DNA from: UBA7067 sp051880615
Lineage (GTDB): Bacteria; Bacillota; Clostridia; Oscillospirales; Acutalibacteraceae
Direction: 5' to 3'
Length of the DNA: 64,000 nt
Assembly: GCA_051880615.1 (NCBI GenBank)
Contig: JBJEOH010000034.1
Span: 124,001 to 188,000, forward strand
Under the pieces are notes generated by a model, which saw only the letters and a program-made list of their open reading frames with translations, was not told the DNA's origin and searched no databases. Both the position numbers and the translations under genes were made by a program. The stretch's first letter is position 1. Every line of letters begins with the position of its first letter. Below, one piece after another: positions 16,370 to 25,850 of this stretch.

Positions 16370-16749
16370 AAAAATCAGTCCTTTCACATACTGAACCCTA
16401 TTGTAATATTATAATATAATAGTTAAAAAGTTGTAAAGTCTTTTTGAGCAAATTTTCTTTATTTTCTTACAAATTTTTACTTTTTTTATCATTATCTGCG
16501 CTGTGCGCTGTTGAAGAAAAGGAGATGCGTGAATATTAATATGATTTTCAGCCTATGCTTTATTTGCCCGAGCTGAAATATTGAGCAAAATTATAGTAGG
16601 GGAGTGGCTGTGAAGTGATATAATTATCCTTTTTAGGGAAATTTACGGTCAAATTGCTGTTTTTTGTTGAAATAGAGGTGAGAATAGTGTATAATTATAG
16701 CAAAATTTGTCTAACCCGCTTATTGCGGCATAGTCAGAGGAGGAAAATT
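16370..16749. promoter_or_regulatory. Divergent control region between zapA and glgP
   Basis: Minus promoter for zapA: TTTACA (16432-16437), 18-nt spacer, TATAAT (16408-16413). Plus promoter for glgP: TTGAAA (16667-16672), 17-nt spacer, consensus TATAAT (16690-16695). No gene is seen in between. AAAGGAGATGCGTGAATATTAA near 16515 would encode only four codons. Confidence 0.65.
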
Positions 16750-19155
16750 ATGGATTACAAATTGACACCCAAACAGGCTGAGGAGCTTATTCTTACAAAG
16801 CTCAGCCACAACTTCGGTGTATCGCAAAAGGACGCAACCGATGAGCATTACTACAAGGCTGTTGTTCTTGTTGTTAAGGATATGCTTACATCAGGTTATA
16901 CCGAATTTTCACGCAAGGCAGTACAGCAGGAAAAGAAGACCGTGTACTATCTTTGTATGGAGTTCCTTATGGGGCGTTCGCTTAAAAACAACCTGAGTAA
17001 TTTAGGTCTTGAGGGTACAATCAACACGGCACTTAAAAATCTTGGGGTAAAGCTTGACAATATTTATGAGCAGGAGCCTGACGCAGGTCTTGGTAACGGC
17101 GGCTTGGGCAGACTGGCTGCGTGCTTCCTTGACGCGCTGGCTTCACAGGCTTATCCGTCAATGGGATATTCGCTTCGTTATGAATACGGTATTTTCAGCC
17201 AGAAGCTTATCGACGGCTGGCAGACAGAGATGCCTGATTTTTGGCTGCCGGGCGGTTCTGTATGGCTGCAGGATCACCCGGAAAAGGCTATTACAATTAA
17301 GTTCAACGGCAGAGTAGTTGACGAATGGAAGGACGGACTTCACAAGGTTGATATAGTTGATTCATACAATGTTGTTGCGATTCCGTATGATATGATGGTT
17401 GCAGGAAACGACGGCAAGGGTGTGAGCCGCTTAAGACTCTGGGCGGCAAAGTCGAATGAATTTGATATGCAGCTGTTCAACGACGGCGACTATCTGAGAG
17501 CTATTGAGCAGAACGCAATGGCTGAATCTATTACAAAGGTTCTTTACCCGGGCGACAACCATCCGGAGGGCAAGAGCTTAAGACTCAACCAACAGTACTT
17601 CCTTGTATCTGCGACAATTCAGGATATTATCAACCGCCACCTGAGAAATTATCATACGCTTGACAATCTGCCTGAGCTTGTGACTATTCACTTGAACGAT
17701 ACTCACCCTGTACTGGCTGTGCCTGAGCTTATGAGAATACTTATGGATGAGTGCGGCTATGAATGGGATAAGGCTTGGGATATAGTAAGCAGAACTATTG
17801 CATATACCAACCACACGGTTATGAAGGAAGCTCTTGAGTGCTGGGAAGAGAATATGTTTAAGTCGAAGCTGCCGAGAATTTATGAGATTCTCTTTGAGCT
17901 TAACAAGCGTTTCTGCGCCGCTATGCACGAGAGAGGCGTTGACGGCTATCAGGTTGGCAGAATGGCTATCATCAACGACGGCGTTGTTAAAATGGCGAAC
18001 CTTGCGGTTATTGCCGGATATAAGGTTAACGGCGTTTCGGCACTCCACAGTGAAATTCTCAAGGACACAGTATTCCACGATTTCTACACCGTTTTCCCCG
18101 AAAAGTTCACCAATGTTACAAACGGTGTTGCGCACCGCCGCTGGCTGAATCAGTCGAATCCTCAGCTTGCTAATCTTCTTAACGAGCTTATCGGCACGGA
18201 TTATATAGACGATGCGTCACAGCTTTCAAAGCTTATGGCTTACAAGGACGACAAGACGGTTTTACAGCGTCTTGAAAAGATTAAGAGAGCAAACAAGCTT
18301 AAGATGGTTGACTACATCAAAAAGCACAACGGCGTTACCGTTGACCCTGACTCTATCTTTGATGTTCAGGTTAAGCGCTTGCATGAGTATAAAAGACAGC
18401 TTATGAACGCTTTGCACATTCTTTCAACCTATCGTTGGCTCAGAGAAAACCCGAACGCAAACTTCACGCCGAAAACATATATCTTCGGCGCAAAGGCGGC
18501 ACCGGGATATTACTTTGCAAAGCAGATTATCCAGTTTATCATCGCTTTGAGCAACAAGATTGAAAATGACAGCAGAGTGAACAAGAAGCTCAAGGTTGTA
18601 TACCTTGAGGATTACCGTGTTACTCTGGCTGAAAAGCTTATCCCTGCAAGTGAGATAAGCGAGCAGATTTCTCTTGCAGGTACAGAGGCTTCGGGTACAA
18701 GTAATATGAAATTTATGCTCAACGGCGCTATCACAATGGGTACTCTTGACGGTGCAAATGTTGAGATAAATCAGGCTGTAGGCAATGACAATATGTTCCT
18801 GTTTGGTCTTAAGACCCCTGAGGTTGAGACTATCAAGAGAAACGGCTACCACCCGATGGTGTATTACCAGAATAACCATATTCTCAAGGGCGCGATTGAC
18901 GAGATTAACAGCACACGCTTCGGTGCAATCGCAAATTCACTGATGAATGTTGACCCGTATATGGTTCTTGCTGACTTTGCAGACTATTCAGCAGCTCAGC
19001 AGAAGGCGTCGGCTCTTTATGCCGAGAACAAGGAGCAGTGGAACAGAATGTCGCTTATCAATATTGCGAATGCAGGCATCTTTGCTGCTGACCGTTCTAT
19101 CAGGGATTATGCTAACGGCATTTGGAACCTTAATCCTGTTGACCTTGATAAATAA
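16750..19155 (+). CDS. glgP: Glycogen/starch/alpha-glucan phosphorylase
   Basis: 801 residues, typical of the family. It releases glucose 1-phosphate from alpha-1,4-glucans using phosphate and a PLP cofactor. Motifs include the N-terminal YYLCMEFLMGRSL, GNGGLGRLAACFLDA, VKRLHEYKRQLMN and the PLP site EASGTSNMKFMLNG with the Lys at about 654. ATG 16750 follows AGAGGAGG; an upstream in-frame extension from 16654 spans the promoter and is rejected. A monocistronic unit with its own promoter and terminator. It fits the starch-related modules elsewhere in the window. Confidence 0.96.
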   Translation: MDYKLTPKQAEELILTKLSHNFGVSQKDATDEHYYKAVVLVVKDMLTSGYTEFSRKAVQQEKKTVYYLCMEFLMGRSLKNNLSNLGLEGTINTALKNLGVKLDNIYEQEPDAGLGNGGLGRLAACFLDALASQAYPSMGYSLRYEYGIFSQKLIDGWQTEMPDFWLPGGSVWLQDHPEKAITIKFNGRVVDEWKDGLHKVDIVDSYNVVAIPYDMMVAGNDGKGVSRLRLWAAKSNEFDMQLFNDGDYLRAIEQNAMAESITKVLYPGDNHPEGKSLRLNQQYFLVSATIQDIINRHLRNYHTLDNLPELVTIHLNDTHPVLAVPELMRILMDECGYEWDKAWDIVSRTIAYTNHTVMKEALECWEENMFKSKLPRIYEILFELNKRFCAAMHERGVDGYQVGRMAIINDGVVKMANLAVIAGYKVNGVSALHSEILKDTVFHDFYTVFPEKFTNVTNGVAHRRWLNQSNPQLANLLNELIGTDYIDDASQLSKLMAYKDDKTVLQRLEKIKRANKLKMVDYIKKHNGVTVDPDSIFDVQVKRLHEYKRQLMNALHILSTYRWLRENPNANFTPKTYIFGAKAAPGYYFAKQIIQFIIALSNKIENDSRVNKKLKVVYLEDYRVTLAEKLIPASEISEQISLAGTEASGTSNMKFMLNGAITMGTLDGANVEINQAVGNDNMFLFGLKTPEVETIKRNGYHPMVYYQNNHILKGAIDEINSTRFGAIANSLMNVDPYMVLADFADYSAAQQKASALYAENKEQWNRMSLINIANAGIFAADRSIRDYANGIWNLNPVDLDK

Positions 19156-19174
19156 TAAAGCTTAAGTAAAAATA

Positions 19175-19212
19175 CAGCGCTGTTTACTTTCTGTAAGCAG
19201 CGCTGGTTTTTT
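19175..19212 (+). terminator. Terminator of glgP
   Basis: CAGCGCTGTTTAC (19175-19187) pairs with GTAAGCAGCGCTG (19193-19205), followed by GTTTTTTG. Confidence 0.9.
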
Positions 19213-19217
19213 GCACA

Positions 19218-19260
19218 ACAAAACCCCGACAGAGTAATGCGATAAACATCTCTGTCGGGG
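19218..19260 (-). terminator. Terminator of the PrsA-like lipoprotein gene
   Basis: CCCCGACAGAG (19224-19234) pairs with CTCTGTCGGGG (19250-19260). On the minus strand the stem is followed by TTTTG. Confidence 0.85.
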
Positions 19261-19288
19261 TGAGCTTTTAATATTGATATTGATTAAT

Positions 19289-20440
19289 TTATGAGTTTGA
19301 TGACTTAAGCTCGTTTAACTTCTTCTCAATCTCTTCAGGTGTGTACTGGTTGAGAGCAGCTTCGTTTGTCTGAACTTCAAGCTTGCCTGCCTGTTCGTCC
19401 ATATAATCGTTGTATTCGTCCTTCTTCATATTTGTAAGAACGGAGTAACGGGTATTTTCATCATCAAGATTGCTTGTCTTTGATGTGATGTCGCCTCTGT
19501 AAACAAGATACATAACGGCTGTGTTGCCCTCGCCGACTGTGATAACCTTTGCGTTATTATTCTTAAGCTCCTTGATTGCGGTTACAATGTCAGCAGGTGC
19601 GCTTGAGTTATCGAGTATTTCCTGATTTGAAACAGCGGTGCTTGCATCAAGTGACTGATACTCCATAAACGCCTTGTCAATCTCATCAAAGGTCTTTTCG
19701 CCCTTGTTGAGCTGATTTGCATAGCCGTCAAAGGTTGACTGAATCTTCTTGATTTCATCTTCGCTCAGAGCTTCTGTTGTTGTTGAGCTTGTATCATCGG
19801 TTGCTTCAACGGTTTTGTAAAGATTAATCGGAATGTATGAGTAGTCTACATATTCAGTGGTGTAGTATTTCTTGAGCTCATCGTCAGAAACCTCTTTCTC
19901 GCCGCCCTTGCTGTAAAGTGCCTTGAACACAGCCTCATATTTTGTGCTGAATTCGGCATATGCAAGCTTATACGAGCTTTCGGAAACGCCGAGCTTTTCA
20001 TAAGACGAGCCGCTGTAAATCCAGCCCTGTGACGCGAGTGAGTCAATCTGAGTCTGCTGTGTTTCTGTCAGCTTAAGGCCAAGCTCATCAAACTTTTTGA
20101 GGGTGTAGAGAAGCGTTTTGCTGCTCTGCTCGGCTGTTTTCAGCATATAATCCTTGCCGGTAACCTCTTTGTCGTCTTGATCCTTAATCTTTGCGCTCAT
20201 TACATCAACTGCTTCGGTCGGCTGTGTTACTCCCTCGGCATCGGTGGTTACCTCGACATCTGCCTGAGCAGTTTGCTGAGCATAGCTGTATGCGCCGGTC
20301 ATATAGTAGATATATGTTCCGATTGCCAGAGTGTTTTTATCGTCCTTGTATGACCAGCTTGTGTCGGCGCAGCCGGCTGCTGCCGTCATAATCATTCCTG
20401 CCGCCAATGCTGCTGCGACAGCTTTTTTTACTATCTTCAT
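19289..20440 (-). CDS. PrsA/SurA-like lipoprotein (foldase-type)
   Basis: 383 residues. A lipoprotein signal peptide ends in TAAAGC (lipid-modified Cys at about 24). The rest is helix-rich, Lys/Glu/Thr-rich and resembles the SurA_N/PrsA chaperone arrangement: EQSSKTLLYTLKKFDELGLKL, then SDDELKKYYTTEYVDYSYI, which in PrsA lies before the PpiC domain. A clear parvulin active-site pattern is not visible, so a chaperone without isomerase activity is as likely. Immediately downstream of mfd in the same direction, a frequent clostridial arrangement, but with its own promoter (20479-20507). ATG 20440 follows AAAGGACGG. Confidence 0.65.
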   Translation of the reverse strand: MKIVKKAVAAALAAGMIMTAAAGCADTSWSYKDDKNTLAIGTYIYYMTGAYSYAQQTAQADVEVTTDAEGVTQPTEAVDVMSAKIKDQDDKEVTGKDYMLKTAEQSSKTLLYTLKKFDELGLKLTETQQTQIDSLASQGWIYSGSSYEKLGVSESSYKLAYAEFSTKYEAVFKALYSKGGEKEVSDDELKKYYTTEYVDYSYIPINLYKTVEATDDTSSTTTEALSEDEIKKIQSTFDGYANQLNKGEKTFDEIDKAFMEYQSLDASTAVSNQEILDNSSAPADIVTAIKELKNNNAKVITVGEGNTAVMYLVYRGDITSKTSNLDDENTRYSVLTNMKKDEYNDYMDEQAGKLEVQTNEAALNQYTPEEIEKKLNELKSSNS

Positions 20441-20478
20441 TTTTATTTTCCGTCCTTTCTTCGGTAAAAAACGATAAT

Positions 20479-20507
20479 ATTATACTCTTTTTTTATCAAT
20501 TTGTCTA
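20479..20507 (-). promoter_or_regulatory. Sigma-A promoter of the PrsA-like gene
   Basis: On the minus strand, TAGACA (20502-20507), 17-nt spacer, TATAAT (20479-20484). Confidence 0.65.
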
Positions 20508-20546
20508 CACATATTCTTGCAATTTAAAACAAATTCACAAATTCTG

Positions 20547-23500
20547 TTATTTTTTGGCGTTTGCGGATTCGTTATCAAAGAATACGAGCTTAAGCATTTC
20601 GTTAGGAGTGAGTCCGCTTTGAAATTTTATTGAGATATACGGCTTGTTGCCTGCGTTCAGAAAAGCGCTGCCCTTGAAGCGGCTTACTATCTCGCCGACA
20701 AACGGATTTTTGATGTTGTTTATATACAGAAGCAGGCTTGCGTTTTGCTGCTTTATCTCGTAAATTCCCTTTGCAGCTGCCTTTGAACGCGTGAGAGCGA
20801 CATTGATGAGTCCTAAAACCGATTTCGGCGGATCGCCAAAGCGGTCGATAAGCTCATCGGCAACATCGCGCGCGTCTGATTGAGTGCGAATGTCGGAAAT
20901 TCGCTTGTAAATGTCGAGCCGCTGACCGAGAGATTCGATGTAGCTTTCGGGAATGTGAGCCTGTACCTGAACATCGACAAGACATTCAAGCTCGGTGTAG
21001 TCGTCTTTCTTTTCGCCCTTGGCTTCATTGAGCGCTTCACCAAGTAACTTTAAATACATATCGTAGCCTACATCCTCCATATGACCGTGCTGCTGTGCAC
21101 CGAGAACATTTCCGGCACCTCTCAGCTCAAGATCACGCATTGCGATTTTAAAGCCTGAGCCGAACTCGGTGAATTCCTTTATCGCGTTTAAGCGCTTTTG
21201 TGAAATTTCGGTCAGCACCTTCTGCGGGCGGAAGGTGAAATAAGCGTATGCTCTGCGTGAGCTTCTGCCGACTCTGCCGCGGAGCTGGTGAAGCTGTGAA
21301 AGCCCCATATGGTCGGCATCCTCAATTATGAGGGTGTTGGCGTTCGGCAAATCAATGCCTGTTTCAATAATCGTGGTAGATACAAGCAGATTGATATCCT
21401 GCTCGAGCATTCTCTGCCAGATGTCGGACAGCTCATTTTCAGACATTTTGCCGTGCGCTATGGCGATTTTTGCCTCAGGCACAAGAGAAGCGAGCCTTGC
21501 ACCACAGCGTTCTATCGATTCAACTCTGTTGTGAAGATAGAAAACCTGTCCTCCGCGGCGAAGCTCACGGCGGATAGCCTCTGATATAATGCCGTCATCG
21601 TGTTCAAGCACATAGGTCTGCACAGGGTGCCTGTCCTGCGGTGCGTCCTCAAGCGTGCTCATATCCCTTATGCCGCTCATCGCCATATTAAGCGTTCTCG
21701 GAATAGGAGTTGCCGACAGGGTGAGAACATCGACATTTTTGCAGATTTCCTTGAAGCGTTCCTTTTGCGCAACGCCGAAACGCTGCTCCTCGTCGATTAT
21801 AACAAGTCCGAGGTCGCGGAATTTTATATCCTTCTGCACAACCCTGTGTGTGCCGATTATCATATCAATTTCGCCTCTTGCAAGCCGCTTGATAATATCA
21901 GCCTGCTGCTTTGGCGTGCGGAAACGGCTTAACAGCTCAACTCTGACGGGATAGCCCTCAAAGCGGTTCATAACCGTCTGATAGTGCTGCCAGGCGAGTA
22001 TTGTGGTGGGGCAGAGCAGAACGCACTGCTTTGAGTCGGTAACGCATTTGAAGGCGGCTCTGAGTGCAACCTCAGTCTTGCCGAAGCCAACATCGCCGCA
22101 CAGCAGTCTGTCCATCGGTGCTGTGCGCTCCATATCGCCCTTTATCTCGTCAATACAGCGGAGCTGGTCGTCTGTTTCCTCATATTCAAAGCTTGCCTCA
22201 AAGTCGCGCTGCCACTCTCCGTCAGGAGGGAACGCGTGTCCCGGTGCAGCCATACGCTCGGCGTACAGCTTTGTAAGCTCATTTGCAATGTCCTTTACAT
22301 TCCTGCGTACCCTTGCCTTTGTTTTTTGCCAGTCGCCGCTGCCCAGACGGTTGATTTTAACCGCAGAATTTTCGTGCGGCCCGATATATTTTGAGATGAG
22401 GTCAAGCTGCGTTACGGGAACATACAGCGTATCTCCCTTTGCGTATTCAACCTTGATGTAGTCCTTGATAACGCCCTGAATTTCAATTTTGTGTATGCCT
22501 CTGAAAACGCCGATACCGTGAGTTGAGTGAACAACATAGTCGCCGCTTGACAGCTCTGACAGGGAATAAATCTGCTGTGAGTTTTTGTCGCGCTTGCGCT
22601 TGCGTTTTCCTGTGTTTCGGGCTATTCCGTGAGTTATGAGTGTGAATTTGGTCTGCGGATATTCAAAGCCTGCCGACAGTCCTCCGGGGAGAACATAAAT
22701 CTGACCGTAGGCGGGATTTTCAATGTCCTTTTCAAACTGTGCTTTATAGCCCTTTTCGTTGAGATCGTCGCACAGTGATAGTGCCGCCTTTTCGGTTCCT
22801 GCAAGTATTACGATGCTGCCGTTTTTGCTGTGAAGCTCCTGCAAATCGTCAATCATTACCTTGACCGAACCGCTCCAGAGTGAGAGCTGTTTTAGGTTAA
22901 AGGTGACAATCTCGTTTATCGGCAGCTCATAGCCTGAGGTTGCGAAGTTTTCGAGATATACAAAGCGGTTGTCGCCGAAGATGCTGTTCATACTGATTTT
23001 GTCAATCGAATATGTTTCAAAGCCTCGGCACAGAATACCCTGAGCAAAGCACTCCTTAAGCTCCTCTTCAAAAAGGCGGTCGTATGAGCGCAATCGTTCA
23101 CGAGTTTTTGCGCTTTCTGACATAAAGAATATTGTGTTTTTATCGGCGTAGTCAAAAAGCGTTGCACTCTGCTCATAGGCAATACCGATAAATTTGTCCA
23201 TTGAGCCGATAAACACGCCGTTTCGTATATCGTCAGCCTGCTTGAACAGCAGCTCTCTTGCCTTTGGCGCATTTTTGCCCTTTAAAAGCTGAGCCTTATG
23301 CTCAATTTTGTCGGCGAGAGCATCGCGGCTTTCAACCATTATTTCAGCCGATGGAGTAAGGCTTATTTCTTCGATAAAATCGGTTCTGCGCTGAGTTTCA
23401 ATGTCAAAATAGTTGAGTGTGTCAACCTCGTCGCCCCAAAGCTCCACACGGATAGGATTGTCGCTGTCGGGCATAAAGAAGTCGATAATTCCGCCGCGCA

Positions 23501-24020
23501 CCGCAAACTGACCCGGACCCTCAACCTGACTTGCCCTTTCATAGCCTGCCAGCACAAGAGCAGAGGTTATTTCCTCAACGCTTGTAACAGCGCCGCAGGA
23601 GAGTTTAAGCGTTGCTTTTTTCAGCGCATACGGCGGTATGGTGTATTGAGCCGCCGCGTCAATGCAGGCGATTACGGCGGTGTAGTCGCCGCTTGCCATT
23701 TTACACAGTACATTTATGCGGCTGTGCTCGTATTCCTTGGAAATGCTCTGAATGTTTCTGAAATTGAAATCCCTCACGGGATATACAAGCGGTTTGCCGC
23801 CCATTGACGCAAGGTCGTTTGCGAGCGTCTGTGCCTGCACTTCATCGGGTACAATGACAAAAGCCTTTGAGCCGAAGTCGGCGCAAAGGGTATGGATTAT
23901 ATTTGCTTTCAGCTGTGTTGTCAGCCCTGCTGCCACAGCAGTTGAATTGCGTAAGCGCAGAGCTGATTTGAGGCTCTTGTATTCCTTAAGAGCCGAGGTG
24001 GTGGTTTGAATAAATTTCAT
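20547..24020 (-). CDS. mfd: Transcription-repair coupling factor
   Basis: 1157 residues, normal for Mfd. It pushes stalled RNA polymerase off damaged DNA and recruits UvrA. Order: UvrB-like N-terminal modules (GPGQFAVRGGIIDFFMPD), an RNA-polymerase-interacting Tudor-like domain (SGDYVVHSTHGIGVFRG, about 490), a RecG-like translocase with Walker A GDVGFGKTEVALRAA and DEEQRFGV box, LSATPIPRTLNMA, and QLRGRVGRS, and a C-terminal TRCF domain. ATG 24020 follows AAGGAT, 13 bp after the pth stop, so it is co-transcribed with pth as in Bacillus. Confidence 0.97.
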   Translation of the reverse strand: MKFIQTTTSALKEYKSLKSALRLRNSTAVAAGLTTQLKANIIHTLCADFGSKAFVIVPDEVQAQTLANDLASMGGKPLVYPVRDFNFRNIQSISKEYEHSRINVLCKMASGDYTAVIACIDAAAQYTIPPYALKKATLKLSCGAVTSVEEITSALVLAGYERASQVEGPGQFAVRGGIIDFFMPDSDNPIRVELWGDEVDTLNYFDIETQRRTDFIEEISLTPSAEIMVESRDALADKIEHKAQLLKGKNAPKARELLFKQADDIRNGVFIGSMDKFIGIAYEQSATLFDYADKNTIFFMSESAKTRERLRSYDRLFEEELKECFAQGILCRGFETYSIDKISMNSIFGDNRFVYLENFATSGYELPINEIVTFNLKQLSLWSGSVKVMIDDLQELHSKNGSIVILAGTEKAALSLCDDLNEKGYKAQFEKDIENPAYGQIYVLPGGLSAGFEYPQTKFTLITHGIARNTGKRKRKRDKNSQQIYSLSELSSGDYVVHSTHGIGVFRGIHKIEIQGVIKDYIKVEYAKGDTLYVPVTQLDLISKYIGPHENSAVKINRLGSGDWQKTKARVRRNVKDIANELTKLYAERMAAPGHAFPPDGEWQRDFEASFEYEETDDQLRCIDEIKGDMERTAPMDRLLCGDVGFGKTEVALRAAFKCVTDSKQCVLLCPTTILAWQHYQTVMNRFEGYPVRVELLSRFRTPKQQADIIKRLARGEIDMIIGTHRVVQKDIKFRDLGLVIIDEEQRFGVAQKERFKEICKNVDVLTLSATPIPRTLNMAMSGIRDMSTLEDAPQDRHPVQTYVLEHDDGIISEAIRRELRRGGQVFYLHNRVESIERCGARLASLVPEAKIAIAHGKMSENELSDIWQRMLEQDINLLVSTTIIETGIDLPNANTLIIEDADHMGLSQLHQLRGRVGRSSRRAYAYFTFRPQKVLTEISQKRLNAIKEFTEFGSGFKIAMRDLELRGAGNVLGAQQHGHMEDVGYDMYLKLLGEALNEAKGEKKDDYTELECLVDVQVQAHIPESYIESLGQRLDIYKRISDIRTQSDARDVADELIDRFGDPPKSVLGLINVALTRSKAAAKGIYEIKQQNASLLLYINNIKNPFVGEIVSRFKGSAFLNAGNKPYISIKFQSGLTPNEMLKLVFFDNESANAKK

Positions 24021-24033
24021 ATTAAAATCCTTG

Positions 24034-24627
24034 TTATGAGTTGTATAGATTCATCGCTTTGTCAATTTCGCCGCCGATTATAAGGCGAACGGCATCACAG
24101 GCAGACTGTGCGGCTTCAGTAAAGCTTTTCATTTCGTCCTTTGTGAATTTTGACAGCACCCAGTCGGCGAGGTCGAAAAATTCGGGCTTTGCACCTACTC
24201 CCATTTTTATTCTCGGGAATTCATTGCTGCCGCAAAGATTGAAAATACTGCGAAGTCCTCTCTGACCGCCGTCACTGCCCTTTCGTCTGATTCTGAGCCT
24301 GCCCGGCTCAAGCGATATGTCATCTGATATTATAACAACCTGTGAGGGTGATAATTTGTAAAAATTTATTGCCTCTCTTACCGCTTCACCGCTTTTGTTC
24401 ATAAAGGTCTGCGGCTTCATAAGAATTACCTTTTTGTCGCCTATAGTGCCTGTGCCTGTGAGAGCGTGGTACTTAAGGCGGCTGACATCTATTGAGTATT
24501 TTTCGGCAAGGCAGTCGAGTGTTATAAAGCCTGCATTGTGGCGAGTGTTTTCATATTCTCTGCCGGGGTTTCCAAGACCGACAACGAGAAAATCAACGCC
24601 GCCTGTTTTTTTGAAGGGGTTAATCAT
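24034..24627 (-). CDS. pth: Peptidyl-tRNA hydrolase
   Basis: 197 residues. It frees tRNA from peptidyl-tRNAs that drop off ribosomes. Motifs: VVGLGNPGREYENTRHNAGF with the catalytic His, VILMKPQTFMNKSG, and ISDDISLEPGRLRIRRKGSDGGQRGLRSI. ATG 24627 follows GGAGTG; an in-frame ATG 39 bp upstream would add residues with no family match. It lies between prs and mfd, the order seen in Bacillus (gcaD-prs-ctc-pth-mfd) but without ctc. Confidence 0.96.
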   Translation of the reverse strand: MINPFKKTGGVDFLVVGLGNPGREYENTRHNAGFITLDCLAEKYSIDVSRLKYHALTGTGTIGDKKVILMKPQTFMNKSGEAVREAINFYKLSPSQVVIISDDISLEPGRLRIRRKGSDGGQRGLRSIFNLCGSNEFPRIKMGVGAKPEFFDLADWVLSKFTKDEMKSFTEAAQSACDAVRLIIGGEIDKAMNLYNS

Positions 24628-24663
24628 AAAATCACTCCAATATATGTATGCGTGTAAACACGA

Positions 24664-24702
24664 CAAAAATGCGATAAAACCGTATAAGGCATTATCGCAT
24701 TT
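24664..24702 (-). terminator. Terminator after prs
   Basis: AAATGCGATAA (24668-24678) pairs with TTATCGCATTT (24692-24702). On the minus strand it is followed by TTTTG. Readthrough or a promoter just downstream must serve pth-mfd. Confidence 0.75.
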
Positions 24703-24745
24703 GAATCATTGATTGTAAATTAATAAGCTGTAAGAGTTTAGTTTA

Positions 24746-25705
24746 TCAGCCGAACATCGGTGAAACCGGCTTGTCGGCGTAGATACGCTCGATAGCCTCG
24801 GCAAAAATAGGAGCTGTCGGCAGGATTGTGAACTTGTCAATCATCTTCTCGTCAGATACAGGTACAGTGTCAAGAAGGATAACCTCCTTGATAACGCTCT
24901 TCTCGATTCGCTCGATTGCAGGGCCCGACAAAACAGCGTGTGTAGCACAGGCAACAACGCTTGTTGCACCGCCCTTTTCAACGATGGCGTTTGCAGCGTT
25001 GCACAGTGTGCCTGCTGTGTCGATCATATCGTCAACAAGAATTGCCTTTTTGTTTCTTACATCGCCTATAATGTTCATAACCTCTGAAACATTCGCTCTC
25101 TGACGGCGCTTATCAATAATAGCAAGGGGGCAGCCGATTTTAGCGGCAAAGTTTCTTGCTCTTGTAACTGAACCAAGGTCAGGTGAAACAACAACATAGT
25201 CGTCTGTGTTAGAGCCAATCTGCTCCTTTAAGTGGGTGGCAAGCAGCGGTGCGCCGAGAAGGTGGTCAACAGGCAGATTGAAGAAGCCCTGAATCTGTGA
25301 ACAGTGAAGGTCCATTGTGAGGATTCTGTCTGCACCTGCACAGGTGATGAGGTCTGCACAAAGCTTTGCAGAGATTGGATCTCTTGCCTTTGCTTTTCTG
25401 TCCTGTCTTGCATAGCCGAAATAAGGAATAACCGCTGTTATTCTTGCGGCAGAGGCGCGTTTCATAGCGTCCATCATAATAAGAAGCTCCATAAGATTGT
25501 CGTTTACCGGAGCGCAGGTTGACTGAACGATAAAGCATTCGCTGCCTCTTACGGATTCGTGAAGAGAAACGGAAATCTCGCCGTCGCTGAAGGTTGAGCA
25601 GTCAGACTTGCCGAGCGGCAAGCCAAGACAGCCTGCTATACCCTGTGCAACATCTTTGTTTGAACTGCCGGTGAAGATTTTAATATCTTTTCCGTGAAAA
25701 TTCAT
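24746..25705 (-). CDS. prs: Ribose-phosphate pyrophosphokinase
   Basis: 319 residues. It makes PRPP from ribose 5-phosphate and ATP for purine, pyrimidine, His, Trp and NAD synthesis. Motifs: FSDGEISVSLHESVRG, PYFGYARQDRK, MDLHCSQIQGFF, and the PRPP loop ILVDDMIDTAGT. ATG 25705 follows AGGGGG. It lies downstream of glmU in the same direction, conserved synteny with Bacillus gcaD-prs. Confidence 0.97.
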   Translation of the reverse strand: MNFHGKDIKIFTGSSNKDVAQGIAGCLGLPLGKSDCSTFSDGEISVSLHESVRGSECFIVQSTCAPVNDNLMELLIMMDAMKRASAARITAVIPYFGYARQDRKAKARDPISAKLCADLITCAGADRILTMDLHCSQIQGFFNLPVDHLLGAPLLATHLKEQIGSNTDDYVVVSPDLGSVTRARNFAAKIGCPLAIIDKRRQRANVSEVMNIIGDVRNKKAILVDDMIDTAGTLCNAANAIVEKGGATSVVACATHAVLSGPAIERIEKSVIKEVILLDTVPVSDEKMIDKFTILPTAPIFAEAIERIYADKPVSPMFG

Positions 25706-25850
25706 TTGTGATTACCCCCTGTTATTTTAGAATACAGTTGCCTGTGTTAAAGCAGCTTGCGCTGCAATGGATGATAAATTATGAATAGTGAATAACGGCT
25801 GTGTAGCCGCCTTGCGGCTCTTAAGAGCCTGATGAAAACAAGGTCTTGAC
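25706..25850. repeat. glmU-prs spacer with repeat remnants
   Basis: Carries AATTATGAATAGTGAATAACG (about 25777-25797) and short hairpins GGCT/AGCC and GCCGC/GCGGC. It resembles the ends of the element at 58431-58645, so it is probably another relic of the dispersed intergenic repeats. No gene is seen. Confidence 0.35.

Noticed and set aside
16515..16540. Ribosome site AAAGGAG followed by ATG in the glgP upstream region
   Set aside because: The frame ends after four codons; too short to support as a leader peptide.
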